From: Streptomyces sp. WAC 01529
Lineage (GTDB): Bacteria > Actinomycetota > Actinomycetes > Streptomycetales > Streptomycetaceae
Assembly: GCF_003945545.1 (NCBI RefSeq)
Contig: NZ_CP029617.1
Coordinates: forward strand, 930,001-994,000
DNA: 64,000 bases
Reading direction: 5' to 3'
Shown here: positions 1 through 7,177 of the stretch, piece after piece
How the letters are laid out: the number at the start of each line of letters is the position of its first letter
Numbering within the stretch: the first letter of the stretch is position 1
The notes under the pieces: model-generated
Told to the model about the DNA's origin: nothing
Databases searched by the model: none
The model's input: the letters and a program-made list of their open reading frames with translations, nothing else
Made by a program: the position numbers and the translations under genes

Positions 1-180
1 GGGGTCGGCGGTATAAGGGAGCGCGTCGACGGGCTGGAGTATGGTCATCGCGTAATCCGCCACCAGAAGGTCGACGGACACCGCGTCGTAGTGGGCGGTG
101 AGTGTGGACCGCACCGCTTCGAGGAGATCGTGCGGCGCGGCCCCGCGCAGCGCGCGTTCCACCGCCCTGAATCTGTCCAC
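1..180 (-). CDS. PP2C/SpoIIE-type protein phosphatase, N-terminal fragment (cut by window edge)
   Basis: The minus strand from a GTG at 180 stays open to the window edge and gives 60 residues beginning VDRFRAVERALRGAAPHDLL and continuing with a segment ending in LVADYAMTILQPV. This resembles the N-terminal region that precedes the catalytic domain in many actinobacterial SpoIIE/RsbU-like serine phosphatases, so I infer such an enzyme. No catalytic residue lies inside the window. A second possible GTG start is at 162. The gene is divergent from the MarR gene at 284 with about 100 bases between them, so the two may share a control region. The assignment rests on family resemblance of the N-terminus only. 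Confidence 0.55.
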   Translation of the reverse strand, partial: MDRFRAVERALRGAAPHDLLEAVRSTLTAHYDAVSVDLLVADYAMTILQPVDALPYTADP

Positions 181-283
181 CTGCCGGTTACCGCCTATCT
201 GGAATGACGTATCAATAAGGAGCGAACGGCCCCGCATGTCTCAGCGACTGACAAGGCCATTGCGAAGTGTCACAGTTGAGGGC

Positions 284-784
284 ATGAATCCCGTCCCCGC
301 CGACAACGGCGATCGAGAAGCCGCCGCCCACGCGGTCCGGGATGTCATCGAACTGCTCGAAGTGCTGTGGAACAAAGGCCGGGACATCACCACGACCGCC
401 CCGGTGTCCTCGTCACAACTGCGAGTGCTGTACGTCCTGCACGGCGCCCAGGGGATCAACCTCCGCACACTCGGTGAGGTGCTTGGGTCCGCTCCCTCGT
501 CGGTGAGCCGTATGTGTGACCGCCTTCACGCGTTGGGCTTCATCGAGCGCTCTCTCAGTTCCGCCAGCCGCCGCGAGCTTGAGCTGCGCTTGTCCGGCAA
601 GGGAGAAAGCTACCTCAAAGAATTGCGGGCACGTCGTGAAAGTGCCCTGCTCGAGGTCATCTCCGACATGACCCGGACAGACCGGGCAGCGCTCGAAAAG
701 GGTCTGAGCGGGTTCCGCGAGGCCGTCGAGAACACCTCCCCGACCGGCGAGCGCGCGCCCCGCGACACGGTGGAGACCGCCTGA
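284..784 (+). CDS. MarR-family transcriptional regulator
   Basis: A protein of 166 residues with a MarR-type winged helix. The recognition-helix region reads LGEVLGSAPSSVSRMCDRL, followed by the wing region ERSLSSASRRELELRLSGKG. Such proteins bind DNA as dimers and usually repress neighbouring genes in response to small aromatic ligands. The start is uncertain. The ATG at 284 gives a standard N-terminus but has GAGGG only one base upstream, while an ATG at 236 lies 13 bases after an AAGGAG. The divergent phosphatase gene on its left is the natural candidate target. No clear palindrome was found in the short divergent gap. Confidence 0.85.
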   Translation: MNPVPADNGDREAAAHAVRDVIELLEVLWNKGRDITTTAPVSSSQLRVLYVLHGAQGINLRTLGEVLGSAPSSVSRMCDRLHALGFIERSLSSASRRELELRLSGKGESYLKELRARRESALLEVISDMTRTDRAALEKGLSGFREAVENTSPTGERAPRDTVETA

Positions 785-1038
785 CCGCCGCCCGGCCGCC
801 GTACCGACGCCGTCACCTCGCCATGTGTTCTCACCTGGCCATGCGCCGACCCCCGTCGCGCGCCCCCGCCTCCACGCCCGCCGCACGCCTGTTCGCCGGG
901 GCTGCGCCCCGTGCGCTTCGGCCGCGTTGCCCCAGGCGGCACTTGAGTTGACGTCAGCTCACCGGACGGCAGGACTTTCGATGATCAGCTCGCTCCACTA
1001 ACGTTTGCCGTGCGACAACAATTGCTAAGGTGGATGTA

Positions 1039-1917
1039 ATGAACGCCAGTGAACCCGAGGCCCGGCTCAGCGTCAGCGCAGCGCTGCGCGAGCAAGGGGA
1101 GAAGGTGGCCGACCGGTGGGTGCAGCTCCAGCTGGAACGATCGGTTCTGGGAGCGGGTCTCACCGAGGCCCAGCTCCGCGAGGAGGCCGACGCCTTCGTC
1201 GAGGCTCTGCGCACGGGGCTCGAGACGGAGCAGCCGGTCGAACGCGTGGCCACCACCCACCCGGAACTGCGCCAGGCGATCACCGATCTCTCCCTGCGCA
1301 GAGCGCGCGGCGGCGCCACCCCCACCGCGACCTCGCTGGCCGTACTGGCTCTCAAGGAAGCGCTGCTCGAAGCGGTGCAGGAGCGGGCGCGCGACAGCCA
1401 CGCCCTTTACCACGCCGCCGTGTTCGTCAACCGCCTCCTCGACACCGCGGGCGCCCTGTCCTTCGCCACGTATGTGGAGGGACGCGAGGAGATCATCCGC
1501 CGGCAGAGCCGTCAGCTCCTTGAGATCTCCACACCCGTGGTGCGGCTGTGGGACCGGGTCCTGGCCGTCCCGCTGATCGGATCGCTCGACACGACCCGTA
1601 CGCAGGTGGTGATGGAGAACCTCCTCCAGGCCATCGAGCGCGACGAGGCGCAGGTGGCGATCATCGACATCACGGGCGTGCCCACCGTGGACACGGCCGT
1701 CGCGCACCACCTCATGCAGACGGTCAACGCCGTACGCCTGATGGGCACCGACTGTGTGATCAGCGGGATCCGCCCGCCGATCGCGCAGATCATCGCCCAG
1801 CTCGGCATCGACCTGTCCGCCATCCTGACCCGCGCGACCCTCGCCGACGCCCTGGCCGCGGCCATCTCCCTCACCGACCGGCCGATGCGCTCGGCGGACC
1901 CCGCGGGCCTGCGATGA
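1039..1917 (+). CDS. rsbR: RsbR-like stressosome scaffold protein (RsbR N-terminal domain plus STAS)
   Basis: A 292-residue protein whose first 150 residues are helical and non-haem-globin-like, as in RsbRD-type sensors. The last 125 residues form a STAS domain. The STAS domain has IDITGVPTVDTAVAHHL, in which Thr219 corresponds to the conserved RsbR phosphorylation site. The second site region reads CVISGIRPP, with Ser242 where Bacillus RsbR has Thr205. In known stressosomes RsbR and RsbS build a large core that traps RsbT until stress triggers phosphorylation. The ATG at 1039 has AAGGTGG six bases upstream. It is the first gene of a five-gene operon and overlaps the next gene by 4 bases. Confidence 0.9.
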   Translation: MNASEPEARLSVSAALREQGEKVADRWVQLQLERSVLGAGLTEAQLREEADAFVEALRTGLETEQPVERVATTHPELRQAITDLSLRRARGGATPTATSLAVLALKEALLEAVQERARDSHALYHAAVFVNRLLDTAGALSFATYVEGREEIIRRQSRQLLEISTPVVRLWDRVLAVPLIGSLDTTRTQVVMENLLQAIERDEAQVAIIDITGVPTVDTAVAHHLMQTVNAVRLMGTDCVISGIRPPIAQIIAQLGIDLSAILTRATLADALAAAISLTDRPMRSADPAGLR

Positions 1918-2315
1918 CCGGCGGCCCGCGCGGCGGTGTGCCGATCCTGCGTCTTGGTGACGTTCTCGTCACCGGACTGCTCAACGAACTCGACGACAAG
2001 AGCGCGATCGCCTTCACCGAGGAGCTCACCGAACGCATCGTCGACGACCGCGCCCGCGGGGTGCTCATCGACATCTCGCGCCTCGACCTGATCGATTCCT
2101 TCGTCGCCCGCACCCTGATGGAGCTCACCACGACGGCCCGCTTGCTGGGGGCGCGGGTCATCGTGGCGGGTATGCGTCCCGCCGTGGCCATCACCCTCGT
2201 CGAGCTGGGGCTTCAACTCTCCGGCGTGGAGACCACGTTGAACGCGGAGCAGGGATTGCGGGCGCTGGGCTGGGAGAAGGCCCCGGCTCCCCCGACCGAA
2301 AGGGGGGTCAGTTGA
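1914..2315 (+). CDS. rsbS: RsbS-like single-domain STAS protein
   Basis: A 133-residue STAS protein without extra domains, as expected for RsbS. The motif IDISRLDLIDSFVART places Ser62 at the position of the Bacillus RsbS phosphorylation site (Ser59). RsbS is the minimal core component of the stressosome, and its phosphorylation by RsbT releases the kinase. The ATG at 1914 overlaps the stop of the RsbR-like gene (ATGA), and its own stop overlaps the TTG start of the RsbT-like gene, so all three should be translationally coupled at near 1:1:1 production. This order (R, S, T) is the canonical stressosome order. Confidence 0.92.
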   Translation: MTGGPRGGVPILRLGDVLVTGLLNELDDKSAIAFTEELTERIVDDRARGVLIDISRLDLIDSFVARTLMELTTTARLLGARVIVAGMRPAVAITLVELGLQLSGVETTLNAEQGLRALGWEKAPAPPTERGVS

Positions 2316-2794
2316 CCCTCTACGGCGACCTCGACGAGATCTCCACGATCCCGCCCCCCACATCCGCGGACCGCCGTCCGGAGCACAACGACACCTGTGT
2401 GACCCACGAGATCCGCGCCGAGGAGGACCTCCTCTCCGCGCGCCACGCCGTGCGCGAAGCCACCCTCAGGGCCGGTTTCGGCCTCGTGGACCAGACCCGC
2501 ATCGTCACCGCGGCCAGCGAGCTGGCCCGCAACGCCTACGTCCACGGCGGCGGCGGCACGCTGACCATCGAACTCGTCCAGCAGACCGGGCGTCAGGGGC
2601 TGCGGATCTCGGTGAGCGACGACGGGCCGGGCATCGCCGACCTCGACGCGGCGTTCACCGACGGCTACACCACCGGCGCGGGCCTCGGGCACGGACTCGG
2701 TGGGGCGCGCCGCCTCATGGACGAGTTCGACGTGACCAGCGCGCCCGGTCGGGGGACGACCGTCACCGCGGTCCGCTGGAGCGGACCGCGGTGA
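2312..2794 (+). CDS. rsbT: RsbT-like serine kinase / switch protein (HATPase)
   Basis: A 160-residue GHKL-fold ATPase. The N-box is SELARN, the G1 box DDGPGI and the G2 region GLGHGLGG, all intact, so ATP binding is expected. By homology it would phosphorylate the upstream RsbR- and RsbS-like proteins and, once free, switch on the RsbU-like phosphatase at the end of the operon. The start is taken as the TTG at 2312, which overlaps the rsbS stop. It leaves about 25 residues before the conserved domain, so a later start is possible. The 3' end overlaps the next gene as GTGA. Confidence 0.88.
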   Translation: MTLYGDLDEISTIPPPTSADRRPEHNDTCVTHEIRAEEDLLSARHAVREATLRAGFGLVDQTRIVTAASELARNAYVHGGGGTLTIELVQQTGRQGLRISVSDDGPGIADLDAAFTDGYTTGAGLGHGLGGARRLMDEFDVTSAPGRGTTVTAVRWSGPR

Positions 2795-3834
2795 CCGGCA
2801 TGCATGCGAACGCCCTGGTGACGCCCACCACGCTGCACGTTCCCATCGATCACCACAGCGCCGTGCAGACCGCGGCGAGCCGGGCCCGCGCCCTCGCCCA
2901 CGCCTGCCGTATGCCGGGGGCGCTGCCGGACCAGGCGGCCGTGCTCGCCAGTGAACTGGCCAGCAACATCAGCAAGCACGCCCGCAACGGCGCGCTCTTC
3001 CTCCAGCCCTCACCCCTGGGCGGGCGGTCGCCGCTGGACACCGCGCTGGATGTCGTCGCCGTGGACAACGGCCCCGGCATCCCGGACATCGGCCTCAGCC
3101 TCACCGACGGCTTCAGCACCACCAAGACGATGGGCGCGGGGCTCGGAGCGGTACGCCGTATCGCCACCGACTTCACCCTGCGTTCGGCGTCCGGGCGCGG
3201 CACCCTCGCCCACGCCCGGCTCGCGGTCCCGCAGGGGCGACGGCCCGGGGCCGACATCGGCGCCCTGTGCCTGCCGGCCGGCGGGGAGCAGATCTGCGGG
3301 GACGGGTACGCCGTCGTCGAGGGCGACGGGAACTGGACGGGCCTGGTCATCGACGGGCTCGGCCACGGCCCGGAGGCGGCCGCGGCCAGCCAGCGGGCGG
3401 TGCGCACCTTCCAGTCCTGCTCGGAGGCACCACTGCCGGAGGTGCTCAACGCCCTGCACAGCGCGCTGCGGCACACGCGCGGCGCCGCGGCGACGGCGAT
3501 CCGGGTCGGTTCGGGCCGCGCCGAGTACTGCGGGGTGGGCAACATCCGCGTGGCGGCCGTGTCCGCGCACGGCGTCCACCGCCAGCTCACCGGGCAGGCG
3601 GGCATCGTCGGCTACAACCTGCCCACGCCGCGCAGCCGCTTCCTCGACCTGTCCGACTGCACGGCCGTGGTCGTGTACACCGACGGCATCGACCACCGGT
3701 GGACGCACGACCCGGCCCCCGACCGACTGAGTCTGCCGCCGACCCTGCTGGCGGCCTCCTTGGCCCATACCCACCGGCGACACCGTGACGACGCCACCGT
3801 CCTCGCCCTCGGCAGCCCTCTGGGGAACGGATGA
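2791..3834 (+). CDS. RsbT-like ATPase fused to RsbX-like PP2C phosphatase
   Basis: A 347-residue fusion. Residues 1 to about 140 form a second GHKL ATPase, with an N-box region SELASNISKHARNG, a G1 box DNGPGI and a glycine loop MGAGLGAVRR. Residues from about 150 form a short PP2C-like domain with GDGYAVVEGDG, IDGLGHGPEA, YTDGIDHRW and a C-terminal HRDDATVLAL. In Bacillus, RsbX dephosphorylates the stressosome core and resets it. Here a kinase-like and a resetting phosphatase-like domain share one chain, so the protein may set the phosphorylation level of RsbR and RsbS in both directions. The GTG start overlaps the previous stop, and the ORF runs directly into the RsbU-like gene. Confidence 0.85.
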   Translation: MTGMHANALVTPTTLHVPIDHHSAVQTAASRARALAHACRMPGALPDQAAVLASELASNISKHARNGALFLQPSPLGGRSPLDTALDVVAVDNGPGIPDIGLSLTDGFSTTKTMGAGLGAVRRIATDFTLRSASGRGTLAHARLAVPQGRRPGADIGALCLPAGGEQICGDGYAVVEGDGNWTGLVIDGLGHGPEAAAASQRAVRTFQSCSEAPLPEVLNALHSALRHTRGAAATAIRVGSGRAEYCGVGNIRVAAVSAHGVHRQLTGQAGIVGYNLPTPRSRFLDLSDCTAVVVYTDGIDHRWTHDPAPDRLSLPPTLLAASLAHTHRRHRDDATVLALGSPLGNG

Positions 3835-5117
3835 CCAGCGCCACCTTCCGCACGCCCGCCGCCCTGCGGCGCACCGTACGCGGCATCGCCCTCACCTACC
3901 GGCTGCCCGCCGAGGACAGGGCCCGGATCGTGCTGTCCCTCAGCGAGACGGCCGCCATGGCGCTGAACGCCGGGCACCCGGTCACGCTGACCGCCACCGA
4001 CGAGGCGGGCGACGACGGAACCGGCCGCCTCACCCTCGCCCTCGGCCTCCCCCACGGCGAGGACGTACAGGTGATGACCGATCAGCTTCCGCTGCCGGGT
4101 GAGGCGACGGCCGACGGCACGGTGGTGTGGCGGGTTCCCCTGCCCATGGCACCGGCCCCGACGGCCGCACCGGTCACCGCCGTGCTGCCGCGTCCCGCCG
4201 CGCAGCCCGTGGGCGGCGCCGCTCCCCGCACCGGCGACGCCGACCTCGCGCTGCTGGAGGAGGAGCTGCGGGCCGCGCTCGCCCGGGCCGACCACCTCGC
4301 CGACGAGCACCGCAAGCTCAAGCACGAACTCGCCGAGACCAACAGCGGGGTGCTCGCCCTCTACGTACAACTGGAGGAGCGTGACGAAGAGCTGCGCAAG
4401 GCGCACGGGCGGACCCTGCGCGCCCTGGAGGACGCGCTGCGGCCGAGACCGCTGCACGTCGACGGCCTCGACCTCGCCGTCCACTACGCCCCCGCGAGCG
4501 ACGACACCCCCACCGGCGGCGACCTGTACGACTGGTTCACCCTCCCGGACGGGACGGTGCACATCACCATCGTCGACGCCCTCGGCCACGGCATCACGAG
4601 CACGCGCACCGCGCTGACCGTCACCCACGCCGTACGCACGCTGGCGCTCGAAGGCCACCCGCTGGAGAGCATCGTGGCGCGCACGGACGGCATCCTGGCC
4701 CCCTTCGACCAGAACGTCATGGCCACGCTGCTCCTCGCCCACCTCGACCCGGTGAGCGGAAAGCTCTCGCTGGCCAACGGGAGCCACCCGCCGGCCCTCC
4801 TCGTGCGCGCCGACGGGGAGGCCTCCTACCTGGAGGTCCGCGGCCGCGGCGTCGGTTTCCCCCTGCCAGGCAGCGAGCGGGTCCTCACCACCACGCTCCG
4901 CCCCGACGACCTGCTGATCCTCTACACCGACGGCCTCACCGAGAGCCGCAGGGACCCCCGCGAGGGCGAGCAGCGCCTGATGGCGACCGCCCGCCGCCAC
5001 CGCGTACGGCCCACGGAGGACGTACCGGGGTCCATAGCGCGCGCCATGCTGACCGACGTCCTCCACGAGGACGACACGCTCGCCCTGGCCGTGCGCCTCC
5101 GCTCCCCCGGCGTCTGA
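3831..5117 (+). CDS. RsbU-like SpoIIE-family PP2C phosphatase
   Basis: A 428-residue protein. Residues 1-80 look like a decayed GHKL ATPase: LSLSETAAMAL sits where an N-box would be, but no G1 box follows. Residues 135-185 form a heptad-rich helix, probably a coiled coil. Residues from about 205 to the end are a SpoIIE/RsbU phosphatase with the metal-binding motifs GGDLYDWF, DALGHG, YTDGLTESR and EDDTLAL. It is the likely output of the operon and would dephosphorylate an RsbV-type STAS antagonist. No sigma factor or RsbW gene is adjacent. The single STAS protein at 6471-6866 is the nearest candidate substrate. The ATG overlaps the previous stop. Confidence 0.88.
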   Translation: MTSATFRTPAALRRTVRGIALTYRLPAEDRARIVLSLSETAAMALNAGHPVTLTATDEAGDDGTGRLTLALGLPHGEDVQVMTDQLPLPGEATADGTVVWRVPLPMAPAPTAAPVTAVLPRPAAQPVGGAAPRTGDADLALLEEELRAALARADHLADEHRKLKHELAETNSGVLALYVQLEERDEELRKAHGRTLRALEDALRPRPLHVDGLDLAVHYAPASDDTPTGGDLYDWFTLPDGTVHITIVDALGHGITSTRTALTVTHAVRTLALEGHPLESIVARTDGILAPFDQNVMATLLLAHLDPVSGKLSLANGSHPPALLVRADGEASYLEVRGRGVGFPLPGSERVLTTTLRPDDLLILYTDGLTESRRDPREGEQRLMATARRHRVRPTEDVPGSIARAMLTDVLHEDDTLALAVRLRSPGV

Positions 5118-5124
5118 CGCCGGG

Positions 5125-5667
5125 CTATGCCCTGCGCCGGAGTTCCGCCGAGAGGTGGTGCTGGAGCGGCTGGCCCACGGCCGCGAGGTCGTGGGTGAAG
5201 GTGAGGGTGCCGGGGTCGGTCAGGGTGTAGCGGCGGCGGGTGGCGTCGACCTTCTTGGCGGTGGGCGCGAGGGCCACCTCGTGGGTGGCGAGGTCCACCG
5301 TGTCGCCGTCCGCCTGGCCGACCGCGATCTCCGCGATGCCGGTGGGCTGGGTGATCAGTGCCTCCACGCGGCCGTCGGGCTGCAGCCGCCACCAGCCGCT
5401 CTCCCGTGCCGAGGGACGCAGCGGCCGGTCGTCGGCGTCCAGGAGCCAGGCGCGGGCCTCGTAATGGAGGAAGGGGCGCCCGTCGTGGCTGAAGGTGACC
5501 TCCTGCGCGTACGCGAAGTCGCCGTCGAGCGTCGGATACTCGCCGCTCCCCCGGCCCTGCCAGGTGCCCAGGAGTCCGAGCACGGGCGTGAGCAGCGCGT
5601 GCGGGGCCGGTGCCTCGTCGGGGTGGTGGGCGTCGGGGTACGGGTACTGCGGCGCGGGGTCGATCAC
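5125..5667 (-). CDS. Nitrobindin-family haem-binding beta-barrel protein
   Basis: A 180-residue protein of the FABP-like / THAP4 C-terminal family. The first strand has the hallmark [18 protein letters not shown], and the C-terminal [11 protein letters not shown] holds the region that carries the haem-ligating histidine in nitrobindins. Characterised members bind ferric haem, react with NO and can isomerise peroxynitrite. The start is the ATG at 5667. An upstream (GTGACG) tandem repeat lies within 35-75 bases of it, where its promoter should be. The gene converges on the stressosome operon with only 7 bases between the stops. It sits beside a hemerythrin-like gene, which suggests local handling of NO, oxygen or oxidative stress. 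Confidence 0.87.
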   Translation of the reverse strand: MIDPAPQYPYPDAHHPDEAPAPHALLTPVLGLLGTWQGRGSGEYPTLDGDFAYAQEVTFSHDGRPFLHYEARAWLLDADDRPLRPSARESGWWRLQPDGRVEALITQPTGIAEIAVGQADGDTVDLATHEVALAPTAKKVDATRRRYTLTDPGTLTFTHDLAAVGQPLQHHLSAELRRRA

Positions 5668-5700
5668 GGTTTCGGGCTCCTGGGGGTTGGGGGCGGTCAG

Positions 5701-5740
5701 GTGACGGTGACGGTGACGGTGACGGTGACGGTGACGGTGA
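5701..5740 (+). repeat. Hexanucleotide tandem repeat (GTGACG), about 6.7 copies
   Basis: The sequence repeats GTGACG head to tail from 5701 to 5740 without interruption and then decays to GTGAAAGCG. It lies in the divergent gap between nitrobindin (start 5667, minus) and the hemerythrin-like gene (start 5857, plus), so copy-number change could alter promoter spacing of the nitrobindin gene. Read as protein it would encode Thr-Val repeats, but no gene uses it. Confidence 0.95.
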
Positions 5741-5856
5741 AAGCGTAGGCCCCGGCCGGGGCGGTGGGCCGCAGGAGTGACAAGGAGCGCGCTACCCGGC
5801 GGTTACGGGGTACTCATCGCAGCGAGCCCACCCACCGGTTGAGAAGGAGCACTGTC

Positions 5857-6357
5857 ATGGCGAGCAACGGCACATCGACGGACGTCGTCGAGCTGATCCT
5901 CGACGACCACCGGCGCATGGAGGACCTCTTCCGCGAGATGCGCAGCGTGGAGGGCGAGCGGGCCGCGGCCCTGCGGGAGTTCGCGGACCTGCTCATCGCG
6001 CACGCCCTCGCCGAGGAGGCCGAGGTCTACCCCGCGCTCAAGCGCTACCGGGACATCGAGAACGACGAGGTCGAACACGGCGTCGAGGAGCACGAGGAGG
6101 GCAACAAGGCGCTTCTCGACCTCCTGGAGGTCGACGAGGTCGGCTCCGACGACTGGGACGAGAAGCTGGAGAAGCTGGTCGAGGCGGTGACGCACCACGC
6201 CGACGAGGAAGAGCGGACGATCCTCAACGGCGCCCGCGAGAACGTCGCGATGGAGCGCCGTGAGGAGCTGGGTGCCGCCTTCACCAGGGAGCGTGCCAAG
6301 CAGCTCAAGGAGGAGTGCGGAAGCGTCGAGAACGTCCGCCGCATCGTGAAGTCCTGA
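5857..6357 (+). CDS. Hemerythrin HHE-domain protein
   Basis: A 166-residue helical protein. The spaced histidines and acidic residues of an HHE cation-binding domain are visible: ILDDHRRMEDLF, LLIAHALAEEAEVYP, VEHGVEEHEEGNKALL and VTHHADEEERTIL. These four helices normally hold a di-iron site that binds oxygen or NO, or stores iron. The ATG at 5857 has a strong GAGAAGGAG eight bases upstream, which decides the start against an upstream in-frame codon at 5764. A 10-base-pair GC-rich hairpin follows the stop. Divergence from nitrobindin supports a shared role in gas or redox stress. Confidence 0.9.
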   Translation: MASNGTSTDVVELILDDHRRMEDLFREMRSVEGERAAALREFADLLIAHALAEEAEVYPALKRYRDIENDEVEHGVEEHEEGNKALLDLLEVDEVGSDDWDEKLEKLVEAVTHHADEEERTILNGARENVAMERREELGAAFTRERAKQLKEECGSVENVRRIVKS

Positions 6358-6362
6358 GCACC

Positions 6363-6394
6363 GCGCGGGGCCGAGACGACTCTGGGCCCCGCGC
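6363..6394 (+). terminator. Hairpin terminator after the hemerythrin-like gene
   Basis: GCGCGGGGCC at 6363-6372 and GGCCCCGCGC at 6385-6394 form a perfect 10-bp stem with a 12-base loop, five bases after the stop codon. There is no U-tract, which is common for actinomycete terminators. It lies between convergent genes and could work in both directions. Confidence 0.7.
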
Positions 6395-6470
6395 AGGACC
6401 GCGGCTCCCGGGCCCTCGGGGCCCGGCGCCCGGTCAGTCGCCCGGCCAGATCGCCGGTCAGATCGTCCGG

Positions 6471-6866
6471 TCAGTCCTGCGTGGGCGGCCAGACCGGACG
6501 GTGCGGTTCCGGCAGTTCGGCAAGGGCGTGGGCGACGGTCCGGTGGCTCGGCAGCAGTTCGGCGCTGCCGGTCGCCGTCAGCAGATCCGTCAGCCGCCGC
6601 CCCGCTCCCGCCAGGAGGAGCCTGCCGTCGCGGCGGTCAAGGAGCCAGCGCATGGCCAGCAGGCAGTTGAGGCCGCGCGAGTCGCAGAACGACAGGGCGG
6701 TGGCGTCGAGGACCAGGTGCCGGTGGCCCGAGTCGACGTACGCGCCGAGTGTGCCCAGGAAGAGCGCCTCGCCGCTCTGGTCCAGCTCACCGGTGACACG
6801 CAGCACCGCGCAGGCGTCGCAGCTCGCCAGCTCCGTGATGGTCAGACGACGGATCTGCGTGGACAT
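6471..6866 (-). CDS. STAS-domain anti-sigma factor antagonist (RsbV/BldG-like)
   Basis: A 131-residue single STAS domain. The phosphorylation loop reads LDATALSFCDSRGLNCLL, with Ser in the CDSRG motif as the likely target of an RsbW-type kinase. When dephosphorylated by a SpoIIE/RsbU-type phosphatase such proteins bind the anti-sigma factor and free a sigma factor. The RsbU-like phosphatase at 3831-5117 is a plausible partner, which is inference from proximity. The start is set at 6866 because GGAGG lies five bases upstream, whereas the in-frame ATG at 6878 has no good ribosome site. It diverges from the NACHT gene. Confidence 0.85.
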   Translation of the reverse strand: MSTQIRRLTITELASCDACAVLRVTGELDQSGEALFLGTLGAYVDSGHRHLVLDATALSFCDSRGLNCLLAMRWLLDRRDGRLLLAGAGRRLTDLLTATGSAELLPSHRTVAHALAELPEPHRPVWPPTQD

Positions 6867-7177
6867 CGGCGCCTCCATCTCTACGCGGCGCCACCCTACG
6901 CCCGCCGCGCCCGGTGATCGGCACTCTTATGGGGGAGTGTGCCCCGCATCTCGCCGGGCAGCGGAACGGGTTGACTTTTCTCAGCGGCCTGGAGCGCGCC
7001 ATGGAGCGCGGGTCCGGCAACTTCCGGTCACGCCTGCTGCCGACCTCGCCCTGACGCGGGCCCGGCCCGGCCAACTGGCGTGACATATAGGCGTTTTCGG
7101 TGGTTCGGGCGGGGTGCGCGGCTACGCTTGTCGGGGCACCGCCCCGCGGGCGGGGCGCCGCGGCGGAGGGAGAGTGC
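6867..7177. other. Divergent intergenic region between STAS antagonist and NACHT-LRR gene
   Basis: About 311 bases without a convincing gene. It holds the 5' signals of both flanking genes, including GGAGGG at 7165-7170 for the NACHT gene. A TTGACT is at 6971 and a possible -10 TACGCT at 7122, but no properly spaced promoter pair is evident. A weak inverted repeat (CACTC N8 GAGTG) is at 6922-6939. I see nothing else there. Confidence 0.6.

Noticed and set aside
5808..5813. GGGTAC before the hemerythrin gene as a SigB-type -10
   Set aside because: No GNNT-like -35 lies at the required distance of 14-16 bases, so only half of the promoter pattern is present.
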